A stretch of 64,000 nucleotides of DNA from Bradyrhizobiaceae bacterium (GTDB lineage: Bacteria; Pseudomonadota; Alphaproteobacteria; Rhizobiales; Xanthobacteraceae): NCBI GenBank assembly GCA_003105195.1, contig PQAH01000215.1:19354-83353 (forward strand). The letters run 5' to 3'. The notes below the pieces were generated by a model. That model saw nothing but the letters and a program-made list of their open reading frames with translations, did not search any database and was not told the origin of the DNA. Below, piece by piece: positions 37,092 to 45,268 of the stretch; position 1 is the first letter of the stretch; each line of letters begins with the position of its first letter. The translations under genes and the position numbers were made by a program.

Positions 37092-37705
37092 CGCCGCGCC
37101 TTCCGCTTGCGGATCGCGAGCCCGTTGAGCAGCATGTCGGTGAGCGAGCGGGCGATGCGCGGCACGTCGAGCGGCTGGCTGCCGCTGACGTGGCGCCAGG
37201 AGAGGTGCTCGATCGCGCCGAACAGCATGTCGCGCACCAGCCGCGGATCGAGATCGGCCGGCACCTCGCCGTTGGCGATGCCGTCGTCGACGATCTTGAG
37301 CAGCACCTGGGTGTAGCGGCGGTTGAGCTGATGGATCGCGGAGCCGCGATAATCGCTGGCGGTGCGGACCTCGCAGATGAACAGCCGGCACAGGTCGGTG
37401 TCAGCCACGAAGGTGCGCATGTGCTCGCTCACCAGGATGTGGAGCCGCTCCTCGAAGGTCTTGCCGGCCGAGACCTTGGCGGCGAGGTCGGCGATGACGC
37501 GCTCGTAGAAGTGGGTGAGCACCTGCTCGAGCAGGGCGCGCTTGTTCTCGAAATACTTGTAGATCAGGCCGTCCGAGATGCTGGCGGCCTGGGCGATCTC
37601 GGTGATGGAGGCGGCCGAATAGCCCTTCTCGGCGAAGACGCGGGTCGCCGCCGCCAGGATCGCCTCGTATCGGACGCGCATGCGCTGCGGGCTGATCGCA
37701 GGCAT
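37088..37705 (-). CDS. TetR-family transcriptional regulator (AtuR/LiuR-like context)
   Basis: This 205-residue TetR regulator has an N-terminal helix-turn-helix at about 10-55 (ILAAATRVFAEKGYSAASI, then ISDGLIYKYFENKRALLEQVL), and the rest is the helical ligand-binding domain. It is the first gene of the carboxylase-importer operon and is divergent from the acyl-CoA dehydrogenase gene. A GGAGC site precedes the ATG at 37705; the longer frame upstream crosses the promoter. In Pseudomonas the atu genes are repressed by the TetR protein AtuR. By analogy this one probably binds the inverted repeats at 37806-37832 and 47845-47871. Confidence 0.9.
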
Positions 37706-37805
37706 CAGGCGCTCCGGGACGCGCAACGAATGAAAGCCGCGGCCATGGCCGAGCCGTCCTCCCTGACCCATGACCCGGGATTGACTCCCGTGGCCCCTTG
37801 ATTAG

Positions 37806-37832
37806 CCATATTGAATACGCTTCACTTTGGCC
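37806..37832. promoter_or_regulatory. Proposed TetR operator, copy 1
   Basis: A 27-bp element of form CCATATTGA-N6-TTCA-N-TTT-N-GCC lies between the divergent TetR and acyl-CoA dehydrogenase genes. The core TGAAT-N3-CTTCA (37812-37824) is an imperfect 13-bp inverted repeat. The same element occurs at 47845-47871 with 21 of 27 bases identical and equal spacing, in front of the crotonase genes. The size agrees with the 13-bp repeats reported for AtuR. Binding is inferred. Confidence 0.65.
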
Positions 37833-37881
37833 TGTCAACGCAAAGCCGCGGCAAGCGGGGCACGGAAAGGGAGAGACGGCC

Positions 37882-39087
37882 ATGGTCACGGCGGACGACC
37901 GGGGACGCAACACATTCGCCGCGAACGGCTTTCGCCTCACGGGCGACCAGGAGGCGATCCTGGACCAGGCCGACCGCTTCGCCGAGAGCACGTTCTTTCC
38001 GCTGCAGCAGAAGATGGACGACGAGGAATGGTGGCCGCCGGAGGCGATGCCGGCGCTCGCCGGCATGGGCTTTCTCGGCGTGACGGTCGCGCCCGAGCAC
38101 GGCGGGGCGGGCAGCGACTTCTTCACCTCGGGCCTGATCACCCAGGGGATCGCGCGCTGGAACCCGGCGATCGCGCTCAGCTACGTCGCCCACGAGAACC
38201 TGTGCGTCAACAACATCGCGCGCAACGCCTCCGAGGAGGTGCGCAAGCGCTACCTGCCGCGGCTGTGCGACGGCAGCGCGGTGGGCGCGCTCGGACTGAC
38301 CGAGCCGGGCGCCGGCTCGGACGCGCTCGGCTCCATGAGCACCACGGCGCGGCGCGAGGGCGACCACTACGTGCTCAACGGGCGCAAGCTCTATATCACC
38401 AACGGGCCGGTCGCCGACGTGATCCTGGTCTATGCCAAGACCGACAAGGCGAAGGGACCGAAGGGCATCTCGGCCTTCGTGGTCGAGAAGGGGTATCCGG
38501 GGTTCCAGGTGGCGCAGAAGCTCGACAAGATGGGCTTTCGCGGCTCGACCACGGCGGAGCTCGTGTTCGAGGACTGCCGGGTGCCGGCCGGGAACCGGGT
38601 CGGGGCCGAGAACAAGGGCGTCTCGGTGGTGATGAGCGGGCTCGACCTCGAGCGCGCCATCGTCTCGATGGTCAATCTCGGCATGGCGGAGCGCGCCTTC
38701 ACGCTCGCCCTCGACTATGCCAGGACGCGCCAGCAGTTCGGCCGCAGAATCGGCGAGTTCCAGCTCGTGCAGGCCAAGCTCGCCGACATGTACACGACGA
38801 TCGAGACCATGCGGACCTTCTGCTACCGCACGCTCGCCGAGGCGAACGACCTCGAGGTCGGCGGCGGCGGGCGCGGCGACATCCACAAGCTCACGGCCGC
38901 CTGCATCCTCTACGCGGCGGAAGGCTGCACCCGGGTGATCACCGACGCGGTGCAGATCTTCGGCGGCGCCGGCTACATGCGCGAGACCGAGATCAACCGG
39001 CTCTATCGCGGAACCAAGCTGCTCGAGATCGGGGCAGGCACCACCGAGATCCGCAAGCTGATCATCGGCGGCGAGCTGATGCGGTAA
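37882..39087 (+). CDS. Acyl-CoA dehydrogenase of the isovaleryl/citronellyl-CoA type
   Basis: This 401-residue FAD enzyme introduces the 2,3-double bond into an acyl-CoA. It has the typical N-terminal helical domain, the substrate/FAD loop LTEPGAGSD and KLYITNGPVADV, and RQQFGRRIGEFQ. The usual catalytic Glu near the C-terminus (Y-E-G-T in most acyl-CoA dehydrogenases) is replaced: the segment reads EIGAGTTEI. A glutamate occurs instead in GLDLERA (E257), the position used by isovaleryl-CoA dehydrogenase. This places it with branched-chain (isovaleryl or citronellyl-CoA) dehydrogenases. GGGAGAG precedes the ATG. Electrons would go to ETF. Confidence 0.9.
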   Translation: MVTADDRGRNTFAANGFRLTGDQEAILDQADRFAESTFFPLQQKMDDEEWWPPEAMPALAGMGFLGVTVAPEHGGAGSDFFTSGLITQGIARWNPAIALSYVAHENLCVNNIARNASEEVRKRYLPRLCDGSAVGALGLTEPGAGSDALGSMSTTARREGDHYVLNGRKLYITNGPVADVILVYAKTDKAKGPKGISAFVVEKGYPGFQVAQKLDKMGFRGSTTAELVFEDCRVPAGNRVGAENKGVSVVMSGLDLERAIVSMVNLGMAERAFTLALDYARTRQQFGRRIGEFQLVQAKLADMYTTIETMRTFCYRTLAEANDLEVGGGGRGDIHKLTAACILYAAEGCTRVITDAVQIFGGAGYMRETEINRLYRGTKLLEIGAGTTEIRKLIIGGELMR

Positions 39088-39472
39088 TCCTCCACCGGCA
39101 CGATCTCGTTTCCGAGCGCGGTGCGCACCCAGGAGAAACCCGCGCCGGATTCACCGGCACGGGCGAGTACCGACTCAACGGACTGCCGAGCTGTTCCGAT
39201 TGCGGCCCCAAGCCGACGTCGCCCGCCTCGGGCGATGTGCGGGCGCCGATCCGACCCGGGTCCACAGGTCGTGACCCGCGACGCAGCCGGACCGGCTTTA
39301 CATTCAGTGATTTGAATGTCCCAAATGTACACTCCGTTCTCGACCCCCGATGGGCGAGGACATGCATGAACCGTCCTCCTCCGGGAGCGCCTTGTCGAAG
39401 CGCCATCGGCAGCGACCCCGGCAAGGGACGGCCGTAACACCAAAGCGGAAACCGCATTCAGGGAGAACGCCA
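39088..39472. other. Intergenic region with inverted repeat; possible gene remnant
   Basis: These 385 bases have no convincing intact gene. The right half is less GC-rich and contains a perfect 7-bp inverted repeat at 39300-39319, probably the regulatory region of the DsrE-like gene. In the left part the minus strand (39167-39084) reads FSWVRTALGNEIVPVED, which resembles the opening of a LytTR DNA-binding domain and may be a decayed gene end. Confidence 0.35.
39300..39319. repeat. Inverted repeat upstream of the DsrE-like gene
   Basis: ACATTCA (39300-39306) and TGAATGT (39313-39319) are perfectly complementary arms with a six-base spacer, in a locally AT-richer stretch about 155 bases before the DsrE-like start. 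A second overlapping pair, ATTTG (39310-39314) and CAAAT (39322-39326), is also present. An operator is likely; the protein is unknown. Confidence 0.4.
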
Positions 39473-39994
39473 ATGACCGAACTCGATCGAAGACATGTTC
39501 TGGCTGCGCTCGCCGCGGGCGGCGCTGCCGTCGCCGGCGCCGTCCCGGCGCAGGCCAAGCCCCGAGAACTGACCCTTGCCGAATTGAGGAAGGAGACCGA
39601 CGTCGCCTGCCTGTACCATTGCGATTTCGGCGACGACAAACGCTACGACGCCATGCTGCGCAACATCAACAATCACCTGTCGGTGTACGATTTCGACCCG
39701 CTCAACACCAAGATCGTCATCGTCGCGCACGCGGCCGGCATCAAGTATCACTTGAGCACCCTCGCGGGAACGCCGTGGGAGAAGGCCGCTCCGATCGATC
39801 CGGATCTCGCGAAGAGAATGGAAGCGCTCGCCAAGTACGGCGTCGAAGTGTACCTGTGCAGGATCACATTCGAGCGTCAGAAGCTGGACATCGGGCTCGC
39901 AAAGGATGCGCCCTACATCAAGATCGTGCCTTCGGGCGTTGCCACGGTCGCGGCGCTCCAGGGCAAGGGGTTCGCCTATCTGAAAGTGGGATGA
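39473..39994 (+). CDS. Tat-exported DsrE/DsrF-like family protein
   Basis: The 173-residue product starts with a twin-arginine signal peptide (LDRRHVLAAL, then an Ala/Gly-rich core ending AQA), so it should be a folded periplasmic protein. The mature part has a Rossmann-like DsrE fold pattern: ACLYHCDFGDDKRYDAML, then TKIVIVAHAAGIKYHLST and YGVEVYLCRITFERQKLD. The last of these contains the cysteine where DsrE-like sulfur carriers often have theirs, and a final VATVAALQGKGFAYLKVG follows. Similar exported DsrE-like proteins are often near sulfur-oxidation or heme genes, but none is visible here. GGGAG lies upstream of the ATG. Confidence 0.75.
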   Translation: MTELDRRHVLAALAAGGAAVAGAVPAQAKPRELTLAELRKETDVACLYHCDFGDDKRYDAMLRNINNHLSVYDFDPLNTKIVIVAHAAGIKYHLSTLAGTPWEKAAPIDPDLAKRMEALAKYGVEVYLCRITFERQKLDIGLAKDAPYIKIVPSGVATVAALQGKGFAYLKVG

Positions 39995-40280
39995 CCAGGC
40001 TCGCGATCGACCGGCGTTTGCATCCGGGTTCGCCGAGGGGCCGATGCGCGCCGGCGACGAACGTGGACGCGACGGCGGTGCGGTTGCGCTCTCGCGCCTC
40101 AGGTCTTGCTCCATCACGGCAGGGCTCGTTCCGTCCATCGCGAGGAGCCCCGGGACGTGGCTTGAATCCATCGCATCCGCGAAGAAGAATGGCGATGCTT
40201 CCGACCCTGCGTTGCCCCCCGCGATCCCGGGCCGGTGGGACGTGCCGGCAGGCGCCGAGCACCCGGGTTGCCCCGCAAGA

Positions 40281-41918
40281 ATGACACGAGCCACGGTCCG
40301 GTCCCGAAAGCGGCGCGCGCCGGCCCCCGAAGGCGGGGATGACGTCCCGCCCGCTCCGGGCGGCCGCGGCACGCGCCTGCTCGATCTGTGCCGGCGCAGG
40401 GCGCACCGGACGTTCGGCATCGAGCGGCTCCGGCCCGAGCAGGAAGCCGCGATGGTCGCACTCCTCGAGGGGCGCGACGCGCTGGCGGCGTTGCCGACCG
40501 GCTTCGGGAAGTCGCTGATCTACCAGGTGCCGGCGATGCTTCTCGAGCGGCCGACGATCGTCGTCTCGCCGTTGATCGCCCTGATGGCGGACCAGGAGCG
40601 CGCGCTCAGGACGCGCGGCGTGCCGGTCGTCGCGCTGCACAGTCGGCTGCGCCAGGCGGAGCGACGCGCCGCGCTCGCGCGGATCGAAACCGGCGGCCGC
40701 CTCGTCGTGCTCACCACGCCCGAGACACTGGAGTCGCCCGAAATGGTGCCGCTCCTTGCCGGCGCGCGGCCGGCGCTCCTGTGCGTGGACGAGGCGCACT
40801 GCATCTCCGAATGGGGACACGACTTCCGCCCGTCCTACCTGCGGCTCGGCGCCGCCCGCGCGCGGCTCGGCAATCCGCCGGCGCTCGCGCTGACGGCGAC
40901 CGCGACGCCGCATGTGCGCGCGGACATCGCCGAGCGGCTCGGCTTGCGCGATCCGCTCGTGATGGTCGCGCCGGCGCACCGCGCGAACCTCCGGCTCGCC
41001 GTGGAGATCGTGCCGGGGGCCGAGAAGTTCAGCGCCGCCGGCCACCTGATCCGGGGCCTGCGCCGGCCCGGGATCATCTATTGCGCGACGACCGTCGCGG
41101 TCGACCAGCTGGCGGGCGCCCTCGGACGGGCCCGCATCCCGGTCGTGCGCTACCACGGCAAGATGAGCGCCGCCGACCGGACGACCGCACAGCGACAATT
41201 CATGAAACCCTCGCGGCGCCTGATCATGGTGGCGACCACCGCCTTCGGGATGGGGATCGACAAGCCGAACATCCGCTACATCGTGCATTTCCAGGCGCCG
41301 GGCTCGCTGGAGCAGTACGTCCAGGAGGTCGGGCGCGCCGGCCGCGACGGCGAGCCCGCCCATTGCATCCTGCTGTTCGACGCGGCGGATCTCGAGATCC
41401 AGGAGCGGCTCCAGGCCCTGAGCCGTCCGGCGGTCCGGCACCTGGAGCGGCTCGAGAGCGCGCTCGCGGCCTGGTCGGCCGAGGACAAGGCGCCCACGGC
41501 CGCCGTGCTCGCCTACTCGGCGGGCGTGCCGGCGCGAATCGGCGAGGCGCTGCTCTCGGACCTGGAGCAGGCCGGCCTGGTCGCGCGCGACCCGGAAGGA
41601 CACATCACGATCGCGGTGGCGCCCGAGGCCTTTCGCGCCGGGGCGCGCGATCTCGTGGCGAAGCTCAAGACCTTCCGTTTCGAGGGCGAGCGCCGGCTGA
41701 GGATCGTCGCCGACTACGCCCGCACGGAGGCGTGCCGCAGCGTGTTCGTGCGGCGCTACTTCGGCGAGGAGAACCCGCCGCGCTGCGGCACCTGCGACCG
41801 CTGCCGCGCGATGCGCGCAGCGGAGAGCCAGGCGGAGGCGCCGAAGAGCGGCGCCGAAACGACGCGGCGTCGCCGCCGGCGCCGGAGACCCAAGCGCCGA
41901 CCGCCGGCGCAGGGCTGA
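40281..41918 (+). CDS. RecQ-family ATP-dependent DNA helicase
   Basis: This 545-residue superfamily 2 helicase is shorter than E. coli RecQ (about 610). It has the Q/motif 0 region FGIERLRPEQEAAM and Walker A LPTGFGKSLIYQVP. Motif II is DEAHCISEWGHDFRPSY (DEAH plus the RecQ aromatic-rich loop) and motif III is LTATATP. Motif IV-VI are GIIYCATTVAVDQL, ATTAFGMGIDKPNIRYIVHF and QEVGRAGRDGEP. The zinc-binding region has CRSVFVRRYFGE and CGTCDRC. There is no C-terminal HRDC domain; the end is a basic tail (RRRRRRRRPKRRP). The start is the ATG with the best context after a non-conserved open upstream stretch. Confidence 0.85.
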   Translation: MTRATVRSRKRRAPAPEGGDDVPPAPGGRGTRLLDLCRRRAHRTFGIERLRPEQEAAMVALLEGRDALAALPTGFGKSLIYQVPAMLLERPTIVVSPLIALMADQERALRTRGVPVVALHSRLRQAERRAALARIETGGRLVVLTTPETLESPEMVPLLAGARPALLCVDEAHCISEWGHDFRPSYLRLGAARARLGNPPALALTATATPHVRADIAERLGLRDPLVMVAPAHRANLRLAVEIVPGAEKFSAAGHLIRGLRRPGIIYCATTVAVDQLAGALGRARIPVVRYHGKMSAADRTTAQRQFMKPSRRLIMVATTAFGMGIDKPNIRYIVHFQAPGSLEQYVQEVGRAGRDGEPAHCILLFDAADLEIQERLQALSRPAVRHLERLESALAAWSAEDKAPTAAVLAYSAGVPARIGEALLSDLEQAGLVARDPEGHITIAVAPEAFRAGARDLVAKLKTFRFEGERRLRIVADYARTEACRSVFVRRYFGEENPPRCGTCDRCRAMRAAESQAEAPKSGAETTRRRRRRRRPKRRPPAQG

Positions 41919-41973
41919 TGCGGCAGCGCCCGCCGGCACGGTCTGCCGAGCGCGCCGCGCACGGCGGACGAGA

Positions 41974-42171
41974 TCAGCGCGACGTCCGGAATCCCTTGAC
42001 CCGGTTGATGTCGACCGGCTTGCTGGCCATCCGATCCGGCCGCAGAAGGGGCTTGCCCGAGCTCTGAAGGAGCTGCGGACGCGGCGGGCTCGGGGGAAAC
42101 ACCGCCGACTTCAGGACGTTCGCGGTGACCACCGCGAGCAGGGTGGCCAGGATCGAGAGAGCGAGCTTCAT
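41974..42171 (-). CDS. Small possible exported peptide, unknown function
   Basis: A 65-codon frame begins MKLALSILATLLAVVTANVL, a plausible signal peptide or membrane anchor, followed by a proline-rich segment and a basic tail (SKPVDINRVKGFRTSR). There is no clear ribosome-binding site and I do not recognise a family. It lies between recQ and the SDR gene, where nothing else explains the sequence. The low confidence reflects its length and the tendency of GC-rich DNA to give open frames. Confidence 0.4.
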   Translation of the reverse strand: MKLALSILATLLAVVTANVLKSAVFPPSPPRPQLLQSSGKPLLRPDRMASKPVDINRVKGFRTSR

Positions 42172-42346
42172 GGCACGGGGCCGCAGGCACGGGAATGTTC
42201 GCACACGTGCTAGCGCACCGACCCTGCAACCGGATTGAGAAATCGAGTCCAATTGTCGCGATCGAGGGCGAGGAGCGGTCGGCGTCAGGGCCGGGCGTGA
42301 CGGAGGATGACACGAGGGGCCGCGATGCCGGCCGGCCTCCAGACAG

Positions 42347-43192
42347 TCACTCCTCGAACCAGGCCGGGCGCGGGATGGTCCACTGGTCACCCCAGACGTG
42401 GTTGCCGCCGTCGACGGTGACGACCTCGCCGGTCATGAACTCGCCGGAGGGGCCCGCGAGGTAGCAGACGGCATCGGCGATGTCGCGGACGTCGCCGAAG
42501 CGCTTCATCAGGTTGGAGCGCGGGAAGGCGGCACGCGCCTCGTCCGGATAGACCTCCATGCCCTCGGTCGCGATCGCGCCGGGGGCGACGCAGTTGATGC
42601 GGATGCCGAGCGGCGCCCATTCGATCGCCACCGTCTTGGAGAGGTAGATCACGCCGGCGCGCGCCGCGCAGGTGTGGGCGACCCCCGGCATGCCGCGGTC
42701 GATCACGGTGACGATGTTGACGATGGCGCCGCCGCGGCCGGCGTCGCGCCAGCGGCGCGCGGCCTGCTGCATCATGTACCAGGTGCCGTTGAGGTTGGTG
42801 TCGATGACGGCGTTCCAGCCTTTCACCGAGAAGTCGATGGCGGCCTGCGGAAACTGGCCGCCGGCATTGTTGACCAGCACGTCGAGGGTGCCGAAGCGCT
42901 GCCAGACCGCGTCGTAAAGGCGGGAGACGGCGTCCGGATCGCGGATCGACATCGGGTGCGCCAGCGCCTCGGCGCCGAGCGCAGCGAGCTTCCCGGCGGT
43001 CGCCGCGAGGCGCGCTTCGTCGCGGCCGCACAGTGCCACCTTGGCGCCGAGGCGCGCGAACTGGAAGGCGATCGCCTTGCCGATGCCGCGGCCGCTGCCC
43101 GAGACCAGCACCACGCGATCGGCGAACAGGCCGTCGCGGAAGGTGAGCGGCATGGCGGCGAGGTCGTCGTCGCTGCGTCCGAACCTGGTCAT
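42347..43192 (-). CDS. SDR oxidoreductase, dienoyl/enoyl-CoA reductase-like
   Basis: This 281-residue short-chain dehydrogenase has the NAD(P) motif VSGSGRGIGKA at about 30-40 and the NNAG motif (VLVNNAGG) at about 107. The standard YxxxK catalytic pair is absent: the aligned segment VAHTCAARAG has Thr174 and Arg178 instead. Loss of the Tyr is known in peroxisomal 2,4-dienoyl-CoA reductase-type SDRs, which also have the APGAIATEG-like loop seen here, so it may be an acyl-CoA reductase. In an Atu-like set it would parallel AtuB/AtuG. It ends an operon with MaoC and overlaps it by ATGA. The true start may be Met14. Confidence 0.85.
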   Translation of the reverse strand: MTRFGRSDDDLAAMPLTFRDGLFADRVVLVSGSGRGIGKAIAFQFARLGAKVALCGRDEARLAATAGKLAALGAEALAHPMSIRDPDAVSRLYDAVWQRFGTLDVLVNNAGGQFPQAAIDFSVKGWNAVIDTNLNGTWYMMQQAARRWRDAGRGGAIVNIVTVIDRGMPGVAHTCAARAGVIYLSKTVAIEWAPLGIRINCVAPGAIATEGMEVYPDEARAAFPRSNLMKRFGDVRDIADAVCYLAGPSGEFMTGEVVTVDGGNHVWGDQWTIPRPAWFEE

Positions 43193-43638
43193 CCCAATCC
43201 CTGTGAATGCTGGCGCCGGACCAGCACCTTGGCGGTCGCGGTCTGAACCACCTCGCGGCGCTGGTTGAAGATCTCGAGGGCGAGCTCGACCACGCCGCGG
43301 TCCGCCTGCCGGCTCGGGCGCTTGTCGCGCACCGCCACGCGCGCCGAGACCGTGTCACCGGGCCAGACCGCACGCTTGAAGCTCCAGGCGATGTCGAGCA
43401 GGCCGATGACGGTGCCGTTGAGCAGCGGCGAGGCAAGCCCGAAGGCGATGCCGACGATCATCGGCCCGTGGGTGATGATGCTGCCATAGCCGCACGCCGC
43501 CGCATAGGCGGCATCGACGTGCAGCGGATTGTAGTCGCCGGTGAGCTCCGCGAAGGCGGAGATGTCGGCCTCGGTGACGACGCGCCCCGGCATCTCGTGG
43601 ACCGCGCCCGGCGCGAACTCCTCGTAGGTCAGGCCCAT
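43189..43638 (-). CDS. MaoC-family acyl-CoA hydratase
   Basis: This 149-residue single hot-dog-domain protein has the (R)-specific enoyl-CoA hydratase motif: FAELTGDYNPLHVDAAYA supplies the Asp and His of the hydratase active site, and ITHGPMIVGIAFGL follows. The central SFKRAVWPGDTVSARVAV segment is typical. It would hydrate an enoyl-CoA made by the acyl-CoA dehydrogenase step. It lies three bases after the frameshifted ligase and overlaps the SDR gene. Confidence 0.88.
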   Translation of the reverse strand: MGLTYEEFAPGAVHEMPGRVVTEADISAFAELTGDYNPLHVDAAYAAACGYGSIITHGPMIVGIAFGLASPLLNGTVIGLLDIAWSFKRAVWPGDTVSARVAVRDKRPSRQADRGVVELALEIFNQRREVVQTATAKVLVRRQHSQGLG

Positions 43639-43641
43639 GGT

Positions 43642-45268
43642 TCAGCCGCCTCCGCGCTTCTTGCGCGCGCGCAGGTCGAGCATGCCGGGCAGGCCGCGCG
43701 GGTCGGTGCCGGGCGGGAAGACCTGGTGCTTCTGGATCTTCTGGGTGCCGGTGGTGGGCAGGGAGTCGGTGAACCAGACCCAGCCCGGCGCCTTGAAATA
43801 GGCGAGCTCGGCATGGCAGTGCTCGAACAGGGTGAGCGCCGCGGCCTCCGGCACGGCGCCCTCGTGCAGCACCACGCAGGCGAGCACCTCCTCCTCGCGG
43901 GTCTCGTCCGGCACCGCCAGCACGGCGACCTGCCTGACCAGGGGATGGGCCTGCAGCACGGCCTCGACCTCGGCGGCCGCGATGTTCTCGCCCGAGCGGC
44001 GGATGATGTTCTTCTTGCGGTCCACGAAATGCAGCATGCCGTCCGCGTCCTGGCGCACCGTGTCGCCGGTGTGGAACCAGCCGCCGCGCCAAGCGTGAGC
44101 GGTCGCGGCCTCGTCCTCGAGATAGCCCGAGAAGAAGCCGCGGCGCGGGGTCTCGGCCGAGTGGCGGAGCAGCATCTCGCCCGGCGTGCCGGGCGGCAGG
44201 TTCGCGCTCCTCCTCGTCGACCACGCGCACCTCGATGCCGGGCACCGGTCGGCCGAACGCACGGGTGCCGACCTGGCGCGGCTCGATGTTGTCGAGCAGC
44301 ACGCGCACCATCTCGGTCATGGCCCAGACCTCGACGAGCGGGAAGCCGAAGCGCTCTTCGAAGGCCGCGTGGAGCTGCGGCTCGACGCCGGCACCGATGC
44401 CGAAGCGCACGGCGTGGCCGCGCTCCTCGGCGTCGGCCGGCCGGCCGAGCAGCAGCGGCACGATGACGCCGAGATAATGCACCACGGTGGCGCGGCTCTG
44501 CTTCACTTCCGTCCACCAGCGGTTCGGATGGAAGCGGTCGGACTGGATCTGGCAGCTGCCATTGAGCATCGCGCCGTAGAAGGACACGATGGAGGAGTTC
44601 ACGTGATAGACCGGCAGGGGGTTGTAGATGCGCTCGCCTTCCGGGCGAAACGACGCGAGGCCGCCGCGGGTCGCGTACCAGGCGCCGGACTCCAGCTCGT
44701 AGCCGTGGGAGAGCACGCAGCCCTTGGGACGGCCGGTGGTACCGGAGGTGTAGAGGATGCTCGCCTCCGAGGCGGCGCGCACGGCATCGCCGCGCGCCGG
44801 TCGGGGGGGCGCGGGCCAGTCGCCGGGCGCGTCGAGGACCGCGACCGGGGCACGGTGGCGGCTCGCCGCGAGGCCGGCCGCGAGCTGCTCGCCCCGGTCG
44901 CCCGCCACCAAAGCGAGGTCCACCTCGGCGTGCTCCAGGAGATAGGCGATCTCGCCCGCCCGATAGTCGGGATTGACCGGCACGCACGACACGCCGAGCG
45001 CATTGAGCGCGAGCTTGTGCAGGAAATGCTCGGGCCGGTTCTCGAGCAGCATGGCGACGCGGTGGCCGTGGCCGTAGCCGGCCGCGCGGTAGCGCGCCAT
45101 GAGATCGCGCACCGCGCGCGCGGCGGCCGCGAAGTCGATTTCGACGCCCTGCGGATGCCAGGCGCGATGCGCGCCCGCCGGCACCGCCAGGAACGGGCGG
45201 CCGCCATAGCGCTCGGCGGCGCGGAAGAAGGCCGCGCCGATGGTCGTGGACTCGTCGATCGCGATCAT
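43642..45268 (-). pseudogene. AMP-binding acyl-CoA ligase interrupted by a frameshift
   Basis: Two frames together encode one ligase of about 541 residues. The N-terminal part (from ATG 45268, overlapping the AtuA stop) carries ILYTSGTTGRPKGCVLSHG and LVEVWAMTEMVRVLL and ends sensibly at EVRVVDEE. The C-terminal part continues in another frame at ANLPPGTPGEMLLRH and carries GGWFHTGDTVRQDADGML, RKKNIIRRSGENIAAAEVE and TGTQKIQKHQV. The total length is 3n+1. A one-base insertion in the GAG-repeat tract at about 44206-44216 would explain it. It could be a true recent mutation or a sequencing error; the coding quality on both sides is intact. The substrate is unknown; the neighbourhood suggests branched acids. 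Confidence 0.8.

Noticed and set aside
44190..44230. Programmed ribosomal frameshift in the acyl-CoA ligase
   Set aside because: There is no slippery heptamer or adjacent pseudoknot that I can see, and AMP-ligases are not known to use frameshifting; mutation or sequencing error is simpler.
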